Below are positions 1 to 11,919 of a stretch of 64,000 nt of DNA, piece after piece. This DNA comes from Macrostomum hystrix (taxonomy: Eukaryota; Platyhelminthes; Macrostomidae). The position numbers were made by a program, and so were the translations under genes. The stretch lies in the NCBI GenBank assembly GCA_950097015.1, contig CATNEN010000012.1, positions 2,597,501 through 2,661,500 on the forward strand. Direction: 5' to 3'. The notes under the pieces were generated by a model. That model was given only the letters and a program-made list of their open reading frames with translations. It made no database searches and had not been told where the DNA came from. Every line of letters starts with the position of its first letter. Position 1 is the stretch's first letter.

Positions 1-1323
1 TGAGGATCTGAGAGATAGGTGGGACAGTCTAGCTTGAGGATCTGAGAGATAGGTGGGACAGTCTAGCTTGAGGATCTGGGAGATAGGTGGTACAGTCTAG
101 CTTGAGGATCTGAGAGATAGGTGGGACAGTCTAGCCTGAGGATCTGGGAGATAGGTGGTACAGTCTAGCTTGAGGATCTGAGAGATAGGTGGGACAGTCT
201 AGCTTGAGGATCTGAGAGATAGGTGGGACAGTCTAGCTTGAGGATCTGAGAGATAGGTGGGACAGTCTAGCTTGAGGATCTGGGAGATAGGTGGGACAGT
301 CTAGCTTGAGGATCTGGGAGATAGGTGGGACAGTCTAGCTTGAGGATCTGAGAGATAGGTGGGACAGTCTAGCTTGAGGATCTGGGAGGTTAGTGGGACA
401 GTCTAGCCTGAGGATCTGGGAGATGGGTGCCACAGTCTAGCGTGAGGATCTGGGAGATGGGTGCCACAGTCTAGCCTGAGGATCTGGGAGATGGGTGCCA
501 CAGTCTAGCGTGAGGATCTGGGAGATGGGTGCCACAGTCTAGCCTGAGGATCTGGGAGATGGGTGCCACAGTCTAGCCTGAGGATCTGGGAGATGGGTGC
601 CACAGTCTAGCCTGAGGATCTGGGAGATGGGTGCCACAGTCTAGCCTGAGGATCTGGGAGATGGGTGCCACAGTCTAGCCTGAGGATCTGGGAGATGGGT
701 GCCACAGTCTAGCCTGAGGATCTGGGAGATGGGTGCCACAGTCTAGCCTGAGGATCTGGGAGATGGGTGCCACAGTCTAGCCTGAGGATCTGGGAGATGG
801 GTGCCACAGTCTAGCCTGAGGATCTGGGAGATGGGTGCCACAGTCTAGCCTGAGGATCTGGGAGACAGGTGGGACTGTCTAGCTTGAGGATCTGAGAGAT
901 AGGTGGGACAGTCTAGCTTGAGGATCTGAGAGATAGGTGGGACAGTCTAGCTTGAGGATCTGGGAGGTTAGGTGGGACAGTCTAGCCTGAGGATCTGGGA
1001 GATAGGTGGGACAGTCTAGCTTGAGGATCTGAGAGATAGGTGGGACAGTCTAGCTTGAGGATCTGAGAGATAGGTGGGACAGTCTAGCTTGAGGATCTGG
1101 GAGGTTAGGTGGGACAGTCTAGCTTGAGGATCTGGGAGATAGGTGGGACAGTCTAGCTTGAGGATCTGGGAGGTTAGGTGGGACAGTCTAGCCTGAGGAT
1201 CTGGGAGATAGGACAGTCTAGCCTGAGGATCTGGGAGGTTAGGTGGGACAGTCTAGCCTGAGGATCTGGGAGGTTAGGTGGGACAGTCTAGCTTGAAGTT
1301 CTGGGAGATAGGTGGGAGTCTAA
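1..1323. repeat. 34-bp minisatellite array with a homogenised central block
   Basis: About 39 tandem units of 34 bp, each containing gaggatctg and acagtctag. The array runs off the left edge of the window. Units from 1 to about 414 and from about 865 to 1323 carry the gataggtggga type. Units from about 415 to 864 are a near-identical block of the gatgggtgccaca type, and the first few of these alternate gcgtgagg and gcctgagg in 68-bp dimers. This patchiness is what local unequal exchange produces. No coding potential is claimed. Confidence 0.95.
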
Positions 1324-4228
1324 TTGAAAACTAGGGACATTGAATATCTTGAGTTATCTGATAAGGCGGTGTAAGTTAAGCTTTTGTGAGACATGGATCG
1401 AATGTAAAGGATCTGGTAGTGACAGTTTATCATAAATTGAAGAGGCTGATGAATCAACCTAGTCACGCTGGATTTCGGGATCCTTCAGCTCTAGACAGAT
1501 GCCGCAGAAGATTTGCATTGGACAGTAGGAGACTGGTGATGACGCATCGCATTTGTGTAGTAGTATGCGGCAGCTACAGAACTGCCAGACATGATTAATA
1601 ATCGGACCAGAATACAAGAGCCATAGTCGAGGCGTCAAGAAGTTAGCTGAGCGCGAACAAGACGCATATAGGAAGCTAAACTAGTAGGAGAGGAAGAAAA
1701 TCCCCTTGAGATGGGCTCGAGAAGTTGATGAAGAGTTGAGCACGGAACTCGGGACTACATATAGATCTATACGGTCTAGACTCTAGACTCTAGACTATAG
1801 GGAAATCAGCAAGTGAGAAGGCGAGCAGGAATTCAATAAAAACACTCGCTACGGTGGAGGGGGCCCACAACCAAATCTACTGAAAATATGAGCCAGAATC
1901 TCAACTACTCTCACACGATACACACAAGTTAGTAGAGCGCTTCCATTTGAACCTCTTTCCTTTCCTAATTCATTTTTTATTTTAAAAGCAGAATAGAAAG
2001 GAAAATAAAATGGCTGCAAGAACAATTCTAGACGGACAGCTGCCGGGAGCTCCAAATTTAGGGTTTACTGTTCTTTTCTTGCACGAATTATCTAATCTCG
2101 TTAGATTTAGCATAGCAGCGAGTGTCTGTGCTCATAGCTCATTGTACTATGGCATAAACTGTAGCCTATAGCTGACACAAACAAATTAGATTAGCTAAAC
2201 TAAGGCCTACCCAGTGCTTAACTAGACTGTTAGGATAAGAGGGTTAAAAAAGAGAAGAAACGATCAGGTGTCCCTGAGGAGATCGACTCAACTGCCTGGT
2301 AGGTATTACGTAATATACAGAGCATTAGAAGCGGTTATATAAGGCAGCACACTTTTTTTCTTCCAGCTCTTTTTTCTCCTCTCTCTCTCAGCCTCCCGTT
2401 TCTCCATCTTTTCATTGTCTGCTTTGCCTCGATTTGAAAAAAGGGCCGTAAATCTTTGCATTTTAAATTAATGAAAGTCGAGCAATTGTCACGCAAAGCA
2501 CCTTTTCATTAGTGAGGTGAAGATAATAACATTTTTTGTCTTACGAGCGAATAAGCTTGAAAATGAAACAAATTACAGAAACTTGAATGATTACAGCGGT
2601 TTATTATAGACCAAATCTAATTAAGAGGAGTAAAACTAATGCACATTAAGGCTTAATTAAGTAGGCTTAATTTTTTCCTGTACCATCAATCGGCAACATA
2701 AAGGGCAAGCTAGTATTAAGTGTTTTTTTTCGCGCGCTTGTGAATGAAAATTGAAAAAGGCGATTTAAAACGAATGCTGCCTGGAAAGAGTTGGTTACTG
2801 TACACTAGCTGGCTAGAAAGAGAGAGAGAGAAAGAGCCAGAAGGAAATAAGTTAGGAGAGTGGGCGAAAATCGTAAAAGCCGGATTTACAATCGAGGCTA
2901 CACAGACTCGTGTAGCCTATTATTACTATGGCTTTAATGTATTACGCATGTTGGTGTGTGCAGATCCAGCACCATCCGAACAAACAACCACCCCAACCTC
3001 ACTAGTGATGCACAATTGCAGCAGCAGCAGCAGCAGCATCCACGCCTTTTCGCAACAAGAAAGCAGGAAAGGAAGGAAACAGACGGAGGACAGAAAGAGG
3101 ATTGGACGCAATGGGTGGGCCGAATGAAATGGCTTAGCTAGAGGCCGGGGGCTGCTGAAGTACATTTGCGCACACAACATAATGTCAGTGGACAGGGAGA
3201 CAGAGGAAATTGATTTTGGCACACAGTAGACTAATAGAGTAAAATATTTGGGAGAAAAAGGAAGAAAATAATCCCTAGGGCAGGGATGTAATAAGGAAGA
3301 CATCTGAACCTGAAGACGAATGGCTATATCAGTTGAAGGTAATTTCTGAATCCAGCGAGGGCCTCGGTCTGTGCTTGGGGACAGAGAAATCAGCGGAGTG
3401 GGGAGGGGCGGCAAGTTAAAATCAGGTGGGAAGGATGAGTGAGGATCAGAGGCAGATAGGGTGGCACCGATTGATCCCATGGGGACAGAACAGTGCGCCA
3501 GGAAAGGTGAATCGATAGGCTAACAGAGATGAGCAAAATCAGGCCTTAATTTAAAGTCCTCTCTCTGGGATTGACAAAGCTGTCAATTTTTTGTCAATCT
3601 AAAATCTAAGAGGACACTCACACGGATTATGAGATAAAATATGTCGAAAACATATCCCGTCACGATTCGAATCAATCGCGGAGGAAGAAAGGAAGACAGA
3701 CAGATGAAGCACCGATAAGAAGCCTGGGATGAAAATGTACTTTTAAGTCTAGTTAAACAAGGGCTTGTTAGTTAATGTAGGCAGATGCAAAACAATTTAG
3801 ATTTGTTTAATTGAGAAACAAGAACAGCTCACCATATTGAGCAGCTGAGCTGGTAATTAGTAGCAGAGCTCCAACTAGCAAGCTAACACTGTTGGCGGCC
3901 AAACCAAAGGATGCCATTAGCTAGCGATGGTAAAAATCAATCGATTTTCTCAATTAGTTTCCGGCGACACCAGGGCTTGAGAAGCAGCGTTTATTTGACT
4001 CCGAATAAATAGCACACAACCACTATGCTGCAGATTATTGCATGCCTGCACCAAGCTGAAATGATGGTCAATTTAAATATGCTTTAGATTTTGGATTTCT
4101 TTTAATACGAGCGTACAGTAAGTACAGTCTTGACACGAAACTTTGACATAATATGGATAATTATCTAGTTCAAATAAAATACGATTCTACTGTTCTATAT
4201 TATATAAAACCAATATTAAGTCCTAGAT
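1324..4228. other. No gene recognised; AT-rich DNA with a short (CAG)n run
   Basis: I see no conserved protein or RNA gene here. A perfect TATATAAG sits at 2336-2343 above a pyrimidine-rich stretch, but no gene follows it. A short (CAG)6 run lies near 3018-3037. An open frame of 184 codons on the minus strand (2926-3480) has the composition of translated low-complexity DNA and no recognisable domain. A short inverted repeat (ttgacaaagctgtcaa) lies near 3570. Confidence 0.6.
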
Positions 4229-4291
4229 ATTGCGCAGCGCTTACAAGCCTGTGTACAGCTGTTCAGTCCATGGACTGTTAACCGCCGCATC
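4229..4291 (-). mobile_element. Fragment of SINE family A
   Basis: The segment containing tacagctgttcagtccatgg matches the body of the longer SINE copies at 8268 and 18176, including the preceding attgcgc and the following ccgcc. The tRNA-like head is missing. Orientation is the same as in the longer copies. Confidence 0.7.
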
Positions 4292-4857
4292 AGCTGAGAC
4301 AAATATATACTAAAAAGAGCTGATTTAAAAAACTGATTTTTTATGCGTTTGGCACGCCTAGATTATGGAATCCAGAAAATTAGTAGAACAAACAGAAAAT
4401 CTAATATTGAATAACAGCTTCAGTCACTTCAGAAAGCACTTTCGGTTAAAGATTACATAACTGAATAAACACAACCTGTACAGTGGGTAGATTTGTGCAT
4501 GCGTTTCTCTTTGCAAAATTTGAAAGGCTTTGAAAGGCGACAAAGAAATTAGTGGGGTTAAAACAGGAAATCAAGAAAAGGTGTACAGGGGAGTGGCTGA
4601 CCTTGTAGTACTAGATTTAAGGTCAATGAATAGCGGTCGATTGGTAACCAAGGGTCGGGGGTTGGGATGAGACGAGATCGAAGCAATTTAGACACGATAG
4701 AGAGGCAAGAGGTCATTAACAAGCTCTCGGATTTGAGCCTCCAAATCCATTTGATAACATTACAGGGCATAAGATCAAGAAGACAGGGGAGTTTAGAAGC
4801 AGAGATCAAACAGACCAATCTACGAGTTCCGAGTTATCCCCCTGTGTGACCCGGGCC

Positions 4858-5487
4858 CAGGGTGGAAGTTTTTTCCACACTCTAATCATGCTCTAGTTCG
4901 CTGGCTGGAAAATTTCTTCTCCATCCAAGAAAGCTTCTAATCTTGGGGTTTAAGTGTCAATTACACGAAATTCTATTTCATATAGGTCGCATTTTAGCCA
5001 TATAATACTTTCGATTTCGAAGTTGTGCAGGATTCACACTCGCAGAACCACTGTAACACTTATCTTGAAAGTTCCTTATCTCACCAGTGTTTTATCTATT
5101 CTGTATATTCTCTCTCTCGTGTCTCATCGAACCCTAATCTCATCTCTCCCGTGTATAATCAATTCCTTATCTAATCTCTCCCTAACATAATTTCTCCCCT
5201 GTCTCATCTATCCCTTATCTAATGTCCCGCGTTTCTCATCTATTTATTATCTAATCTCTCCCGTGTCTCATCTATCCCTTATCTAATCTCTCGGTGTCTC
5301 ATTTATTAGTTGTCTCAATAACCTCGGGTATCCTTTATACGTGTATATCATCCCTCCCATCTCTTATCTCTTCTTTTCTTATCTTCTCGTTTTACTCCCA
5401 GTCCCATCTTTCCAGGAAATCGAGTCCATCATTATTTTTTTATTGGCTCACGACGCATAAGTTAGCCGATCCCTGGTGTAAGCGCAT
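4858..5487. mobile_element. Diverged hAT-like MITE relic carrying a degenerate 'ctctcccgtgtct' repeat
   Basis: The right end (aagttagccgatccctgg) resembles the right end of the well-preserved MITE at 16680-17226 (agtttgcctacccctgg). The interior from about 5080 to 5300 holds degenerate units with ctctcccgtgtct and tctcatctatccc, the same minisatellite found inside that MITE. A possible left end (cagggtggaagttt) lies at 4858. I could not find a matching target duplication, so the left boundary is uncertain. Confidence 0.4.
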
Positions 5488-6595
5488 GATGTAAGCGGTA
5501 AGCGTTATCTATAAACAATATAAAGAGCTTTGGCAGCTCTGTTAGATATGTAACTACTGGTCTTTGCATATAAAAGTGTATCTTAAAAAATTTAGGGGGA
5601 AATAAGAAACATATCAGACATGGATGGAAAACAGGCAAATCCTTGCTTCGGACAGACGCCACAGATATGAGCGAATGCAGATTGCCATGATAAAGTCACT
5701 CCCTCCACATCCAGATCGAAAAATCCCGCGGCAACTAAAAAATACAGCATTGCCGCACACTATCGGGTCAGGAAATAAGATATGGAAATAAGAACAGCAA
5801 CTGGCACTGCCGACACAGTATCCGCAACCGAGTATTCCCTACCTCTCGCCAGTATCCAGTCCGAAAACGCCAAACTGTTCTGCCTCGTATTAAAGCCCCC
5901 GTTGATTTCACAGCCTCCGCGTGGCAATGCCTTGATACAGCGGAGAGGCAGGGTAAGAATGGAACAGAAAGAAAAAAATGCGAATCAAGAGAGATGCTTA
6001 ATACAGGCTGGCCGGGCCGGGTTCAGAATGGAAGAAAATGAGGGCCGGAAACGATCGCATCGAGGACAGAAAAAGACAGGTATAGAGAGACAGAAGGAGG
6101 GGAATTAAATAGAATAGAGGAGGCTTGCCAAAAATGAATGTTCCTTGGCAGCGGCTGAAACACTCATTTTCTCTAAGAATCAAGCAGCGAAAAAAGCGCT
6201 AGTCTCTTATTAAACTTGAACTATAGGGGTTCTCCACAAAAAACACTTTTTTGTACTTTTAAAGCCTTTCTACTTGACAAAAAAGCACCACCCGTTTCCA
6301 CTCATCCACCCTATTCCGTCTCTTTTAGGTCTAGGAGTATAAAGACACCCGTTTATATAATAGACGCAAAAAACGTATCGAAGGAGTGGAGGATGGTGTG
6401 GGGAAAAACTCGACGGGCATAGAAGATCATTAACCTTAGTTGCTATGCGCATGTAGAGGTCCGCAAAGCTACTGAAACCACCCGCCTGGCTCATTACTCT
6501 CTATAGCTGTAGATAATATCTCCCCCGGTGTCTCACAGTAATACTAATACGAATTGATAATATTTCTGCACTGGCACATTACTTGGCCACAGTAG
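5488..6595. other. No gene recognised
   Basis: AT-rich sequence with only short chance open frames. Nothing resembling a known domain, RNA gene or repeat end was found. Confidence 0.5.
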
Positions 6596-6845
6596 AACAG
6601 CAGCCGGTGAAGAGACAATTCTGCTCTTTCCGCTGACTCCTGAGCACGCACAAAGGTGTCTACATCTGCCATGACTTTAGCATTTTCAGACAATCTACAC
6701 TCTTTCTATGCTTGAGGTAGGCCCTGAAGCGCATAAATTGACAACTCTCCCTTTCTGCACCCTAAATAAACGTGGCCTCGCCGCTGAATGGAACTCATGG
6801 AATTTGGTGCGAGAGGTGAATAGAGGTCCAATACTCAACGAATAG
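6596..6845 (-). mobile_element. Diverged copy of SINE family B
   Basis: Shares the order of landmarks with the copies at 8600 and 58641: a segment reading agacaattctgct then ccgctgact, then ccctaaataaacgtggcct, then a degraded tRNA-like head (gaatggaactcatgg, ggtgcgagaggtgaata). The internal promoter boxes read on the minus strand. Boundaries are approximate. Confidence 0.55.
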
Positions 6846-8267
6846 CCACCTTTTGGCTATCTTGGAGAGCCATCTTATTATTGGCATTTGGGACTAAGCC
6901 AGCCTATATTAATCAGTAGCTGCAAACAAGTAGGAAGGAAAAATGGAAAAAATGCTCACTGATCACTGCTCAATGATTATATACGATAGCTAACAGGCTA
7001 GATAAAAGTACACCCTGAGAAGAGAGAATTAGGCAAAAATGGGCTACTAGGAAGTATTATATGGGCTGGGTCAGTTTTGTGGCCTAAGGATGCAATGAGA
7101 GTTTGAGATAAGAAAGATAAAGAGAGAATCAGAGCACTCCAAAAATGGATTTTTTCATTCTATGAAAGCAAACAGAAAGCAAGGCGGTGGAGGGGAGTCT
7201 AAAGGCACGGCTACTGGGAACTAATCATAATGCTCTTTAATATTTTATCGACCAGCTTACAAAACAGACTGTATACAGAAATTTGAGACTAACTTGCTTT
7301 AAACAAAATTTCTACAGAAGACAGACACAGCAGCGTTTACACCAGAGATAGATTAAACTGCAGTCCAGCTTGTGAACATATTGCTAAACAGTAAGCGAGG
7401 TCAGGCAGGGAATCTTTGAAGTCGCATACGCATTTTCTCTACCCCATCAGGCAATGCACAAGTTCATCCCGTGCGCATCGCTGCTGCAGCTTAGTCACAT
7501 TTCTAAAAACTGCCTAGCTTTCCCCTCAACCCCCTAACGCAGCAAATAATATCACTAAGGCCATACCGCCCAGCTGGATTTGGGTCTATGGGGCGGGTAG
7601 TATACGTGGGGTGGGGTTGGGTAGGGCCAGAGGGTTCAGTGACGACCGACTATCGAGGCTGAAATCAACTAAGGAAACGAAGAGACGAAAATTTCTAAAA
7701 AAGATAGGTACACAACGAATGCACCAGAATGGGATTTGGGAGGCAAACTGGGCCCTGGGGTACGAAAGGAATGGCCAAAACGAGGATAGTAGATGAGAAA
7801 TAGGACTAACAGGGTAGCCTTGCCTCTTAGAGGCGCAGGATTTTCTGCACCCAGTTACAAGATTACGCCAATGCTAAGAAAGGGTAAAAAGTGCCAAGTG
7901 TGTCCAGTAGCCTAAGACAGTAGCGGAAACTGATGCATCAGCTTGGATCACTTTGAAGCTGCATAGAGAGAGAGGCAGAGAGGGAATAGCATTACTGCAG
8001 CCTAAGCGAAGATGTGTTTACATTACATAGCTTTATAGTTCTAGCAAGTGTATGCACTGAATATAGTAAAATATGTTATGCCAAAGCTAACAGAATCTCT
8101 AAATTACCAGATAAAAAAAGTAGAATGGATTCCTCCTTGTCTTAATAAGGCGATCAATTGCTATAGACTATAGACTGTGTGATAAAAAAATTAAATTCGA
8201 AAAAACACAACTAATAAACTGCATATGCTTTGGATATATAAAATAATTAATTAATAATAATTTATAA
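6846..8267. other. No gene recognised; contains an empty-site relative of the 11.9 kb MITE insertion
   Basis: No coding or RNA gene is supported. At about 7495-7540 the sequence aaaactgcctagctttccc followed by ctcaaccccctaa matches the DNA flanking the MITE at 11920-12334, but without the insertion. It therefore appears to be another copy of that dispersed sequence in the unoccupied state. Confidence 0.5.
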
Positions 8268-8559
8268 TTGTTTACACCTGTCCCAATTGGGCCAGATGTG
8301 TAGCCAACAGCACAGCTGCAGCTATTGCATGGCACATCTGAAGACTACATACAGCTGTTCAGTCCATAGACTAGGGGGCCGCCACACCCACCTTCAATTA
8401 TCCCAGCTGATGCTGGTACCCTTAACAGCTAGGTGAACTGAAGCAATTCAGAGTTAAGTGTCTTGCTAAAGGACACAAATTGTTTCAGTGGAGTTGGGAA
8501 TCAAACCCCTGACATTCAAGTTGTGAGTCTGACACCCTAACCACTAGGCTACAACCTCT
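8268..8559 (-). mobile_element. tRNA-derived SINE, family A
   Basis: The right end carries a tRNA-like head on the minus strand. The reverse complement reads TAGCCTAGTGGTTAGGG, a box A-like segment, and a box B-like segment is complementary to gggaatcaaaccc. The body contains cagctgttcagtcc and gtgtcttgctaaaggacac, both shared with the copies at 18176, 25891 and 63596. It is a non-autonomous retroposon. It lies next to a family B SINE. Confidence 0.8.
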
Positions 8560-8599
8560 GAGTTGTCATCTGTTGGTGTCATCTGTATTATTATTAAAT

Positions 8600-8880
8600 A
8601 AAAATAAAAATATTTGTAGGAGGGCTGTGGGTAATGGCACAACATTTCATGACACAAGACCCACAGCCAGAAAAGGCAATTCTGTCTATTTTGCTGATTC
8701 TGGAGCTGACACACACACACATGTAGATACCATATACAAATATGTGCTAATTGCACAACAAGCCACCAAGCCTTCTCTCAGTGGCTGTGCCCCAAATAAA
8801 TGTGGCCTTGCTACAGAATCAAGCTTAGGGACATAAGCACAAGAGGCAATTGCACTAGATTGTTCTGCCACTGTCATATT
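8600..8880 (-). mobile_element. SINE family B
   Basis: Shares long stretches with the copy in the pseudokinase intron at 58641-59000: ggagggct, agacccacagccag, ggcaattctg, a CA-rich stretch, then gccaccaagccttctctc and ccccaaataaatgtggcct. The tRNA-like head at the right end is decayed (gaatcaagcttaggg). Orientation is minus. Confidence 0.7.
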
Positions 8881-9778
8881 AATTACATAGAATAAGAAAT
8901 TGGGCTCCAACCAGTGAATCATATCAGACAATAGTAATAAGTGAGAAAGAGAATGATATGTAATCGAAACACTTTATACAAATTTTAAAGGTAACATTAC
9001 ACTGCAAAAACATATTTTGTACATCTTTTTAAATACATGTGATACATACATATGAAAAAAATTATAAGAGAAAAATGATTTCATATAACTTTCTTTATAC
9101 AGCCTACATCTGTTTAAATATCTAATTAGAATTGACATCTATATATATAAAAGTGAAAACTCTGTGTGTCTGTGTGTGTGTGTGTGTGTGCAACCTTTTG
9201 TCTTTATAGACGCCGAAACCGCTCAACCAAATCGCACCAAACTTTGCACATACCTAAAACCACCTACGCTGAGTGCAATAGGCTACTCAAATTCCCGAAA
9301 AATCATTTCCTTCCTGCTCAAAAGTGCAAAAAACTGCTCAAAAATCGTCAAAAAATCACTCAATTTGACATATCGTCGCCCCACTTTGTCAGATTTTCTC
9401 CAAATTTGATCCACTTACACTTTACATGTTTTCCAACAATGCTGTCAATTTTGAACATCTCTACTCAATCCAGAGCAAAGCTGCATCATCTCAAAGTGAG
9501 TCACTTTTTGTTTTCTGAGGACAGCCACCCCAACTCCCCTCCGCCACTCTGCGGGCCAAATTTTATTACAGCCACCCCCTCCCTTCCCCGGGCGCCGAAG
9601 CCCCAGACTGTACATTGTATTTCAAGCCGTGAATGTACACAGCCCAAACCCCTAGACTGTCTACTGGCCCCCAAGCAGCACTGAGACTGAGTGCGGTGAG
9701 TGCGGTGGCGTCCCAGTGTGCAGGGCTCTCCGGTCGATATTTCTCTCCAGCCAGCCTGGGATAGAAGAAAGAGAGAGG

Positions 9779-10403
9779 CTGGCGTTGACTGGCTGTCAGA
9801 GAGGGCAATTCTGTGTCCTAGAAATGATGCCGCCAACGAAATTAACTACCAACTGCCTTCAGGAGTTGCCAGGTGCAGTTTTCACCTACAAGTCAATTGA
9901 TACAACGTTGACTGATGACACCAGCTGTGGAGTATCCTGTTGAGTTTCTGAACTCTCTAGATCCTCCTGGAACTCCATCGCACAACTTGCAGCTGAAAGT
10001 TGGGGCACCAATTATGCTCCTCCGCAACCTGAATGCGCCAAGGCTGTGTAACGGCACCAGACTGATAGTCAGGCGGCTCTTCCCACATGTGATTGAGGCC
10101 ACGATAATGACTGGATCTGGCAGAGGAGAGTCTGTGTTCGTTCCCCGGATTCCAATTATCCCCACGGACCTGCCATTTCAGTTCAAGCGACTGCAGTTCC
10201 CTGTGAGAGTGTGCTTTGCGATGACTATTAACAAGGCTCAGGGACAGTCGCTGAAGGTGGCTGGCATCAACCTGGAGACTCCTTGCTTCTCGCATGGGCA
10301 GCTTTATGTCGCCTGCTCCCGTGTTGGAACTCCAGCTGGCCTATTCATTTTCGCACCAAGGGGAAGAACGAAGAATGTGGTGTATCCCCAGGCCTTGAGG
10401 TGA
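9779..10403 (+). pseudogene. Helitron Rep/helicase remnant (C-terminal Pif1-like helicase part)
   Basis: Translation across three frames gives the conserved end of the Helitron Pif1-type helicase: DWLSERAILCPRND (9779 on), then ELPGAVFTYKSIDTTL in a second frame, then [49 protein letters not shown] and [13 protein letters not shown] in a third frame up to a stop at 10403. The SF1 helicase motifs with TINKAQGQ and VACSRV are intact. At least two frameshifts (near 9865 and 9915) and loss of everything upstream make it non-functional. The family unwinds DNA during rolling-circle transposition. It belongs to the surrounding Helitron. Confidence 0.88.
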
Positions 10404-10555
10404 CTCGCAAGCAATTAATAGAAAAGTAGTCATGAATTGATCTTGACTTGTCTAACTCTGAACTCTGAAACAGTTTAATTTTGTTTCTTTGACATTGTTA
10501 TTGTTATGCCATGGCTATTTTCCTTATGCATACGCGTGTACATGCATACTGTATA

Positions 10556-10830
10556 CAGAGGCAGATTTAGGGGGGGGGGCGGGGGGGCAGTCGCCCCCCT
10601 AAATTTTAATCATGGGAATAAGATGCCCCCACCAGGGGCGCCAGTCGCAGCACTGGCGCCCCTTTTCGGCCGCTGGCGCCCCTTTTTCAGCCGCTGGCTC
10701 CCGTTTTTCAGCCGCTGGTGCCCTTTCTTGGCTCCTGGCGCCCTTTTTCGGCCGCTGGCACCCCCTCTGTGATTCTCATGGCGCTCCCCTGACAGACCGC
10801 CCCAAAACAAAATTCCTGGATCTGCCACTG
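10556..10830. mobile_element. hAT-like MITE (275 bp) nested in the Helitron, with 8-bp target duplication
   Basis: Terminal inverted repeats CAGAGGCAGATTTA (left) and CAGTGGCAGATCCAGG (right, as reverse complement) are flanked by a perfect 8-bp duplication ACTGTATA at 10548-10555 and 10831-10838. That duplication length and the CAGNGGC end are typical of the hAT superfamily. No transposase is encoded. The interior is GC-rich and itself tandemly repeated, with variants of gccgctggcgccc at about 23-bp spacing. It is younger than the Helitron that contains it. Confidence 0.85.
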
Positions 10831-11067
10831 ACTGTATAGAGGAGTGGCTAAGAGACATGTTCCTAAAGAAGTAATCAAGAGGGGGCTTTTTGGACAACCT
10901 TTTCACTTATTTTTTACTTAAAACGCCCTTAAACAAACTCTTCACTTTTCATTAATGCAGTAAATAAATAAATGGTGACCTTCACTATAAAGTTAATACA
11001 GAGACGTGAATTGCTTACTGCTTTGCTTTAAATTTCTGCCCCAAAAACAACGGGCAAAAAAAGCTAG

Positions 11068-11911
11068 TCAATCTATAAAGTTTTATTTACAATTATTACA
11101 AAAGTTAGTCTTACAATTCTATATTTTTGGGATTTACTATGCCAGACTGTTCATGATTTATGCTTAGAAAATTAGTAGTGTGTTAGCAAAATGCAGATGT
11201 GCTAATACTTCCCCTCCCACTAACCAGCTCATCCTTTTTGGCCATAGACACTCCCAAGCATGTTAATGATCAAAATTCCAAGTCATTGCATTGATTTAAA
11301 ATAAAACTTTAAAGAAAAACTTTTTAAACAAATGATTAAAAAAGAATGCCTAAGAAAATATAACATCTTCTAATTGCACTGTTTTTGCATCAAAGAAAAG
11401 ATTTTTCTTCTTCTATTTTTCAATTATTTAAATACATGAAGTAAACATTTATCTAATATAAAAACAATATTTTTCGTGGTTTGTCATCTTTACTATTTGA
11501 ATTTGAATGAGTATCAATTGTGTATCTGATCAAGTACCAAACAAAGAAGTTGTTTTCTATTAAATTTGTTTAAGAGTCTTTTATTGAAGTACAACATACA
11601 AAATAGCTTTAGTGTTTGCATACAGTGCATAATTTTTTCAGTGGTCAATTTTTATCAGCTCCATTTTTTCACACTCACTCACTTTCCTGACAATGGCATA
11701 CATAGGGTCTAGCTCAGGGGACCTTTCCAGAATTTGATACTAAGGGCCTGACTCATTGGTAGTAGCTATAGCCAAAAAATCCATATCTCATTATCTGAAG
11801 CTGCTTTTGTTCATAGGAGTGCACACCAGTGATTGAGTGCCTGCACTATTTTATTATTAAAGAGAGAAAGAAAGTCATTTCCTAAGTCACATTTAAAAAA
11901 ACTGCCTGGCT
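11068..11911. other. No gene recognised
   Basis: AT-rich DNA between the Helitron and the next MITE. Nothing supportable was seen apart from the flank of that MITE. Confidence 0.5.
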
Positions 11912-11919
11912 TTCCCTTC

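Larger units (their letters stand above)
9138..11067 (+). mobile_element. Internally deleted Helitron
   Basis: The left end begins TCTATATATATAAAAGTG preceded by A, the canonical Helitron 5' terminus, followed by a TG run and the usual 'accgctcaaccaaatcgcacc' type subterminal sequence in two parts (cgccgaaaccgctcaacc, aatcgcaccaaactttgc). The right end has a hairpin with stem TGCCC (11037-11041) and GGGCA (11052-11056), then an A-run and CTAG at 11064-11067 followed by T. That matches insertion between A and T. Only the C-terminal part of the helicase remains; the HUH Rep region is absent. A hAT-like MITE is nested at 10556-10830. Confidence 0.85.

Noticed and set aside
1-1323. CRISPR-like array
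   Set aside because: Units are contiguous with no unique spacers, and the context is an animal genome. The same holds for the other arrays.
2336-2343. TATA-box promoter (TATATAAG)
   Set aside because: No coding exon, splice signal or conserved frame follows within several kilobases. A chance match in AT-rich DNA is likely.
2926-3480. 184-codon minus-strand gene
   Set aside because: The composition is low-complexity, partly opposite a CAG run, with no domain and a competing frame on the other strand.
9138-11067. Active autonomous Helitron
   Set aside because: The Rep/HUH part is missing and the helicase remnant has at least two frameshifts.
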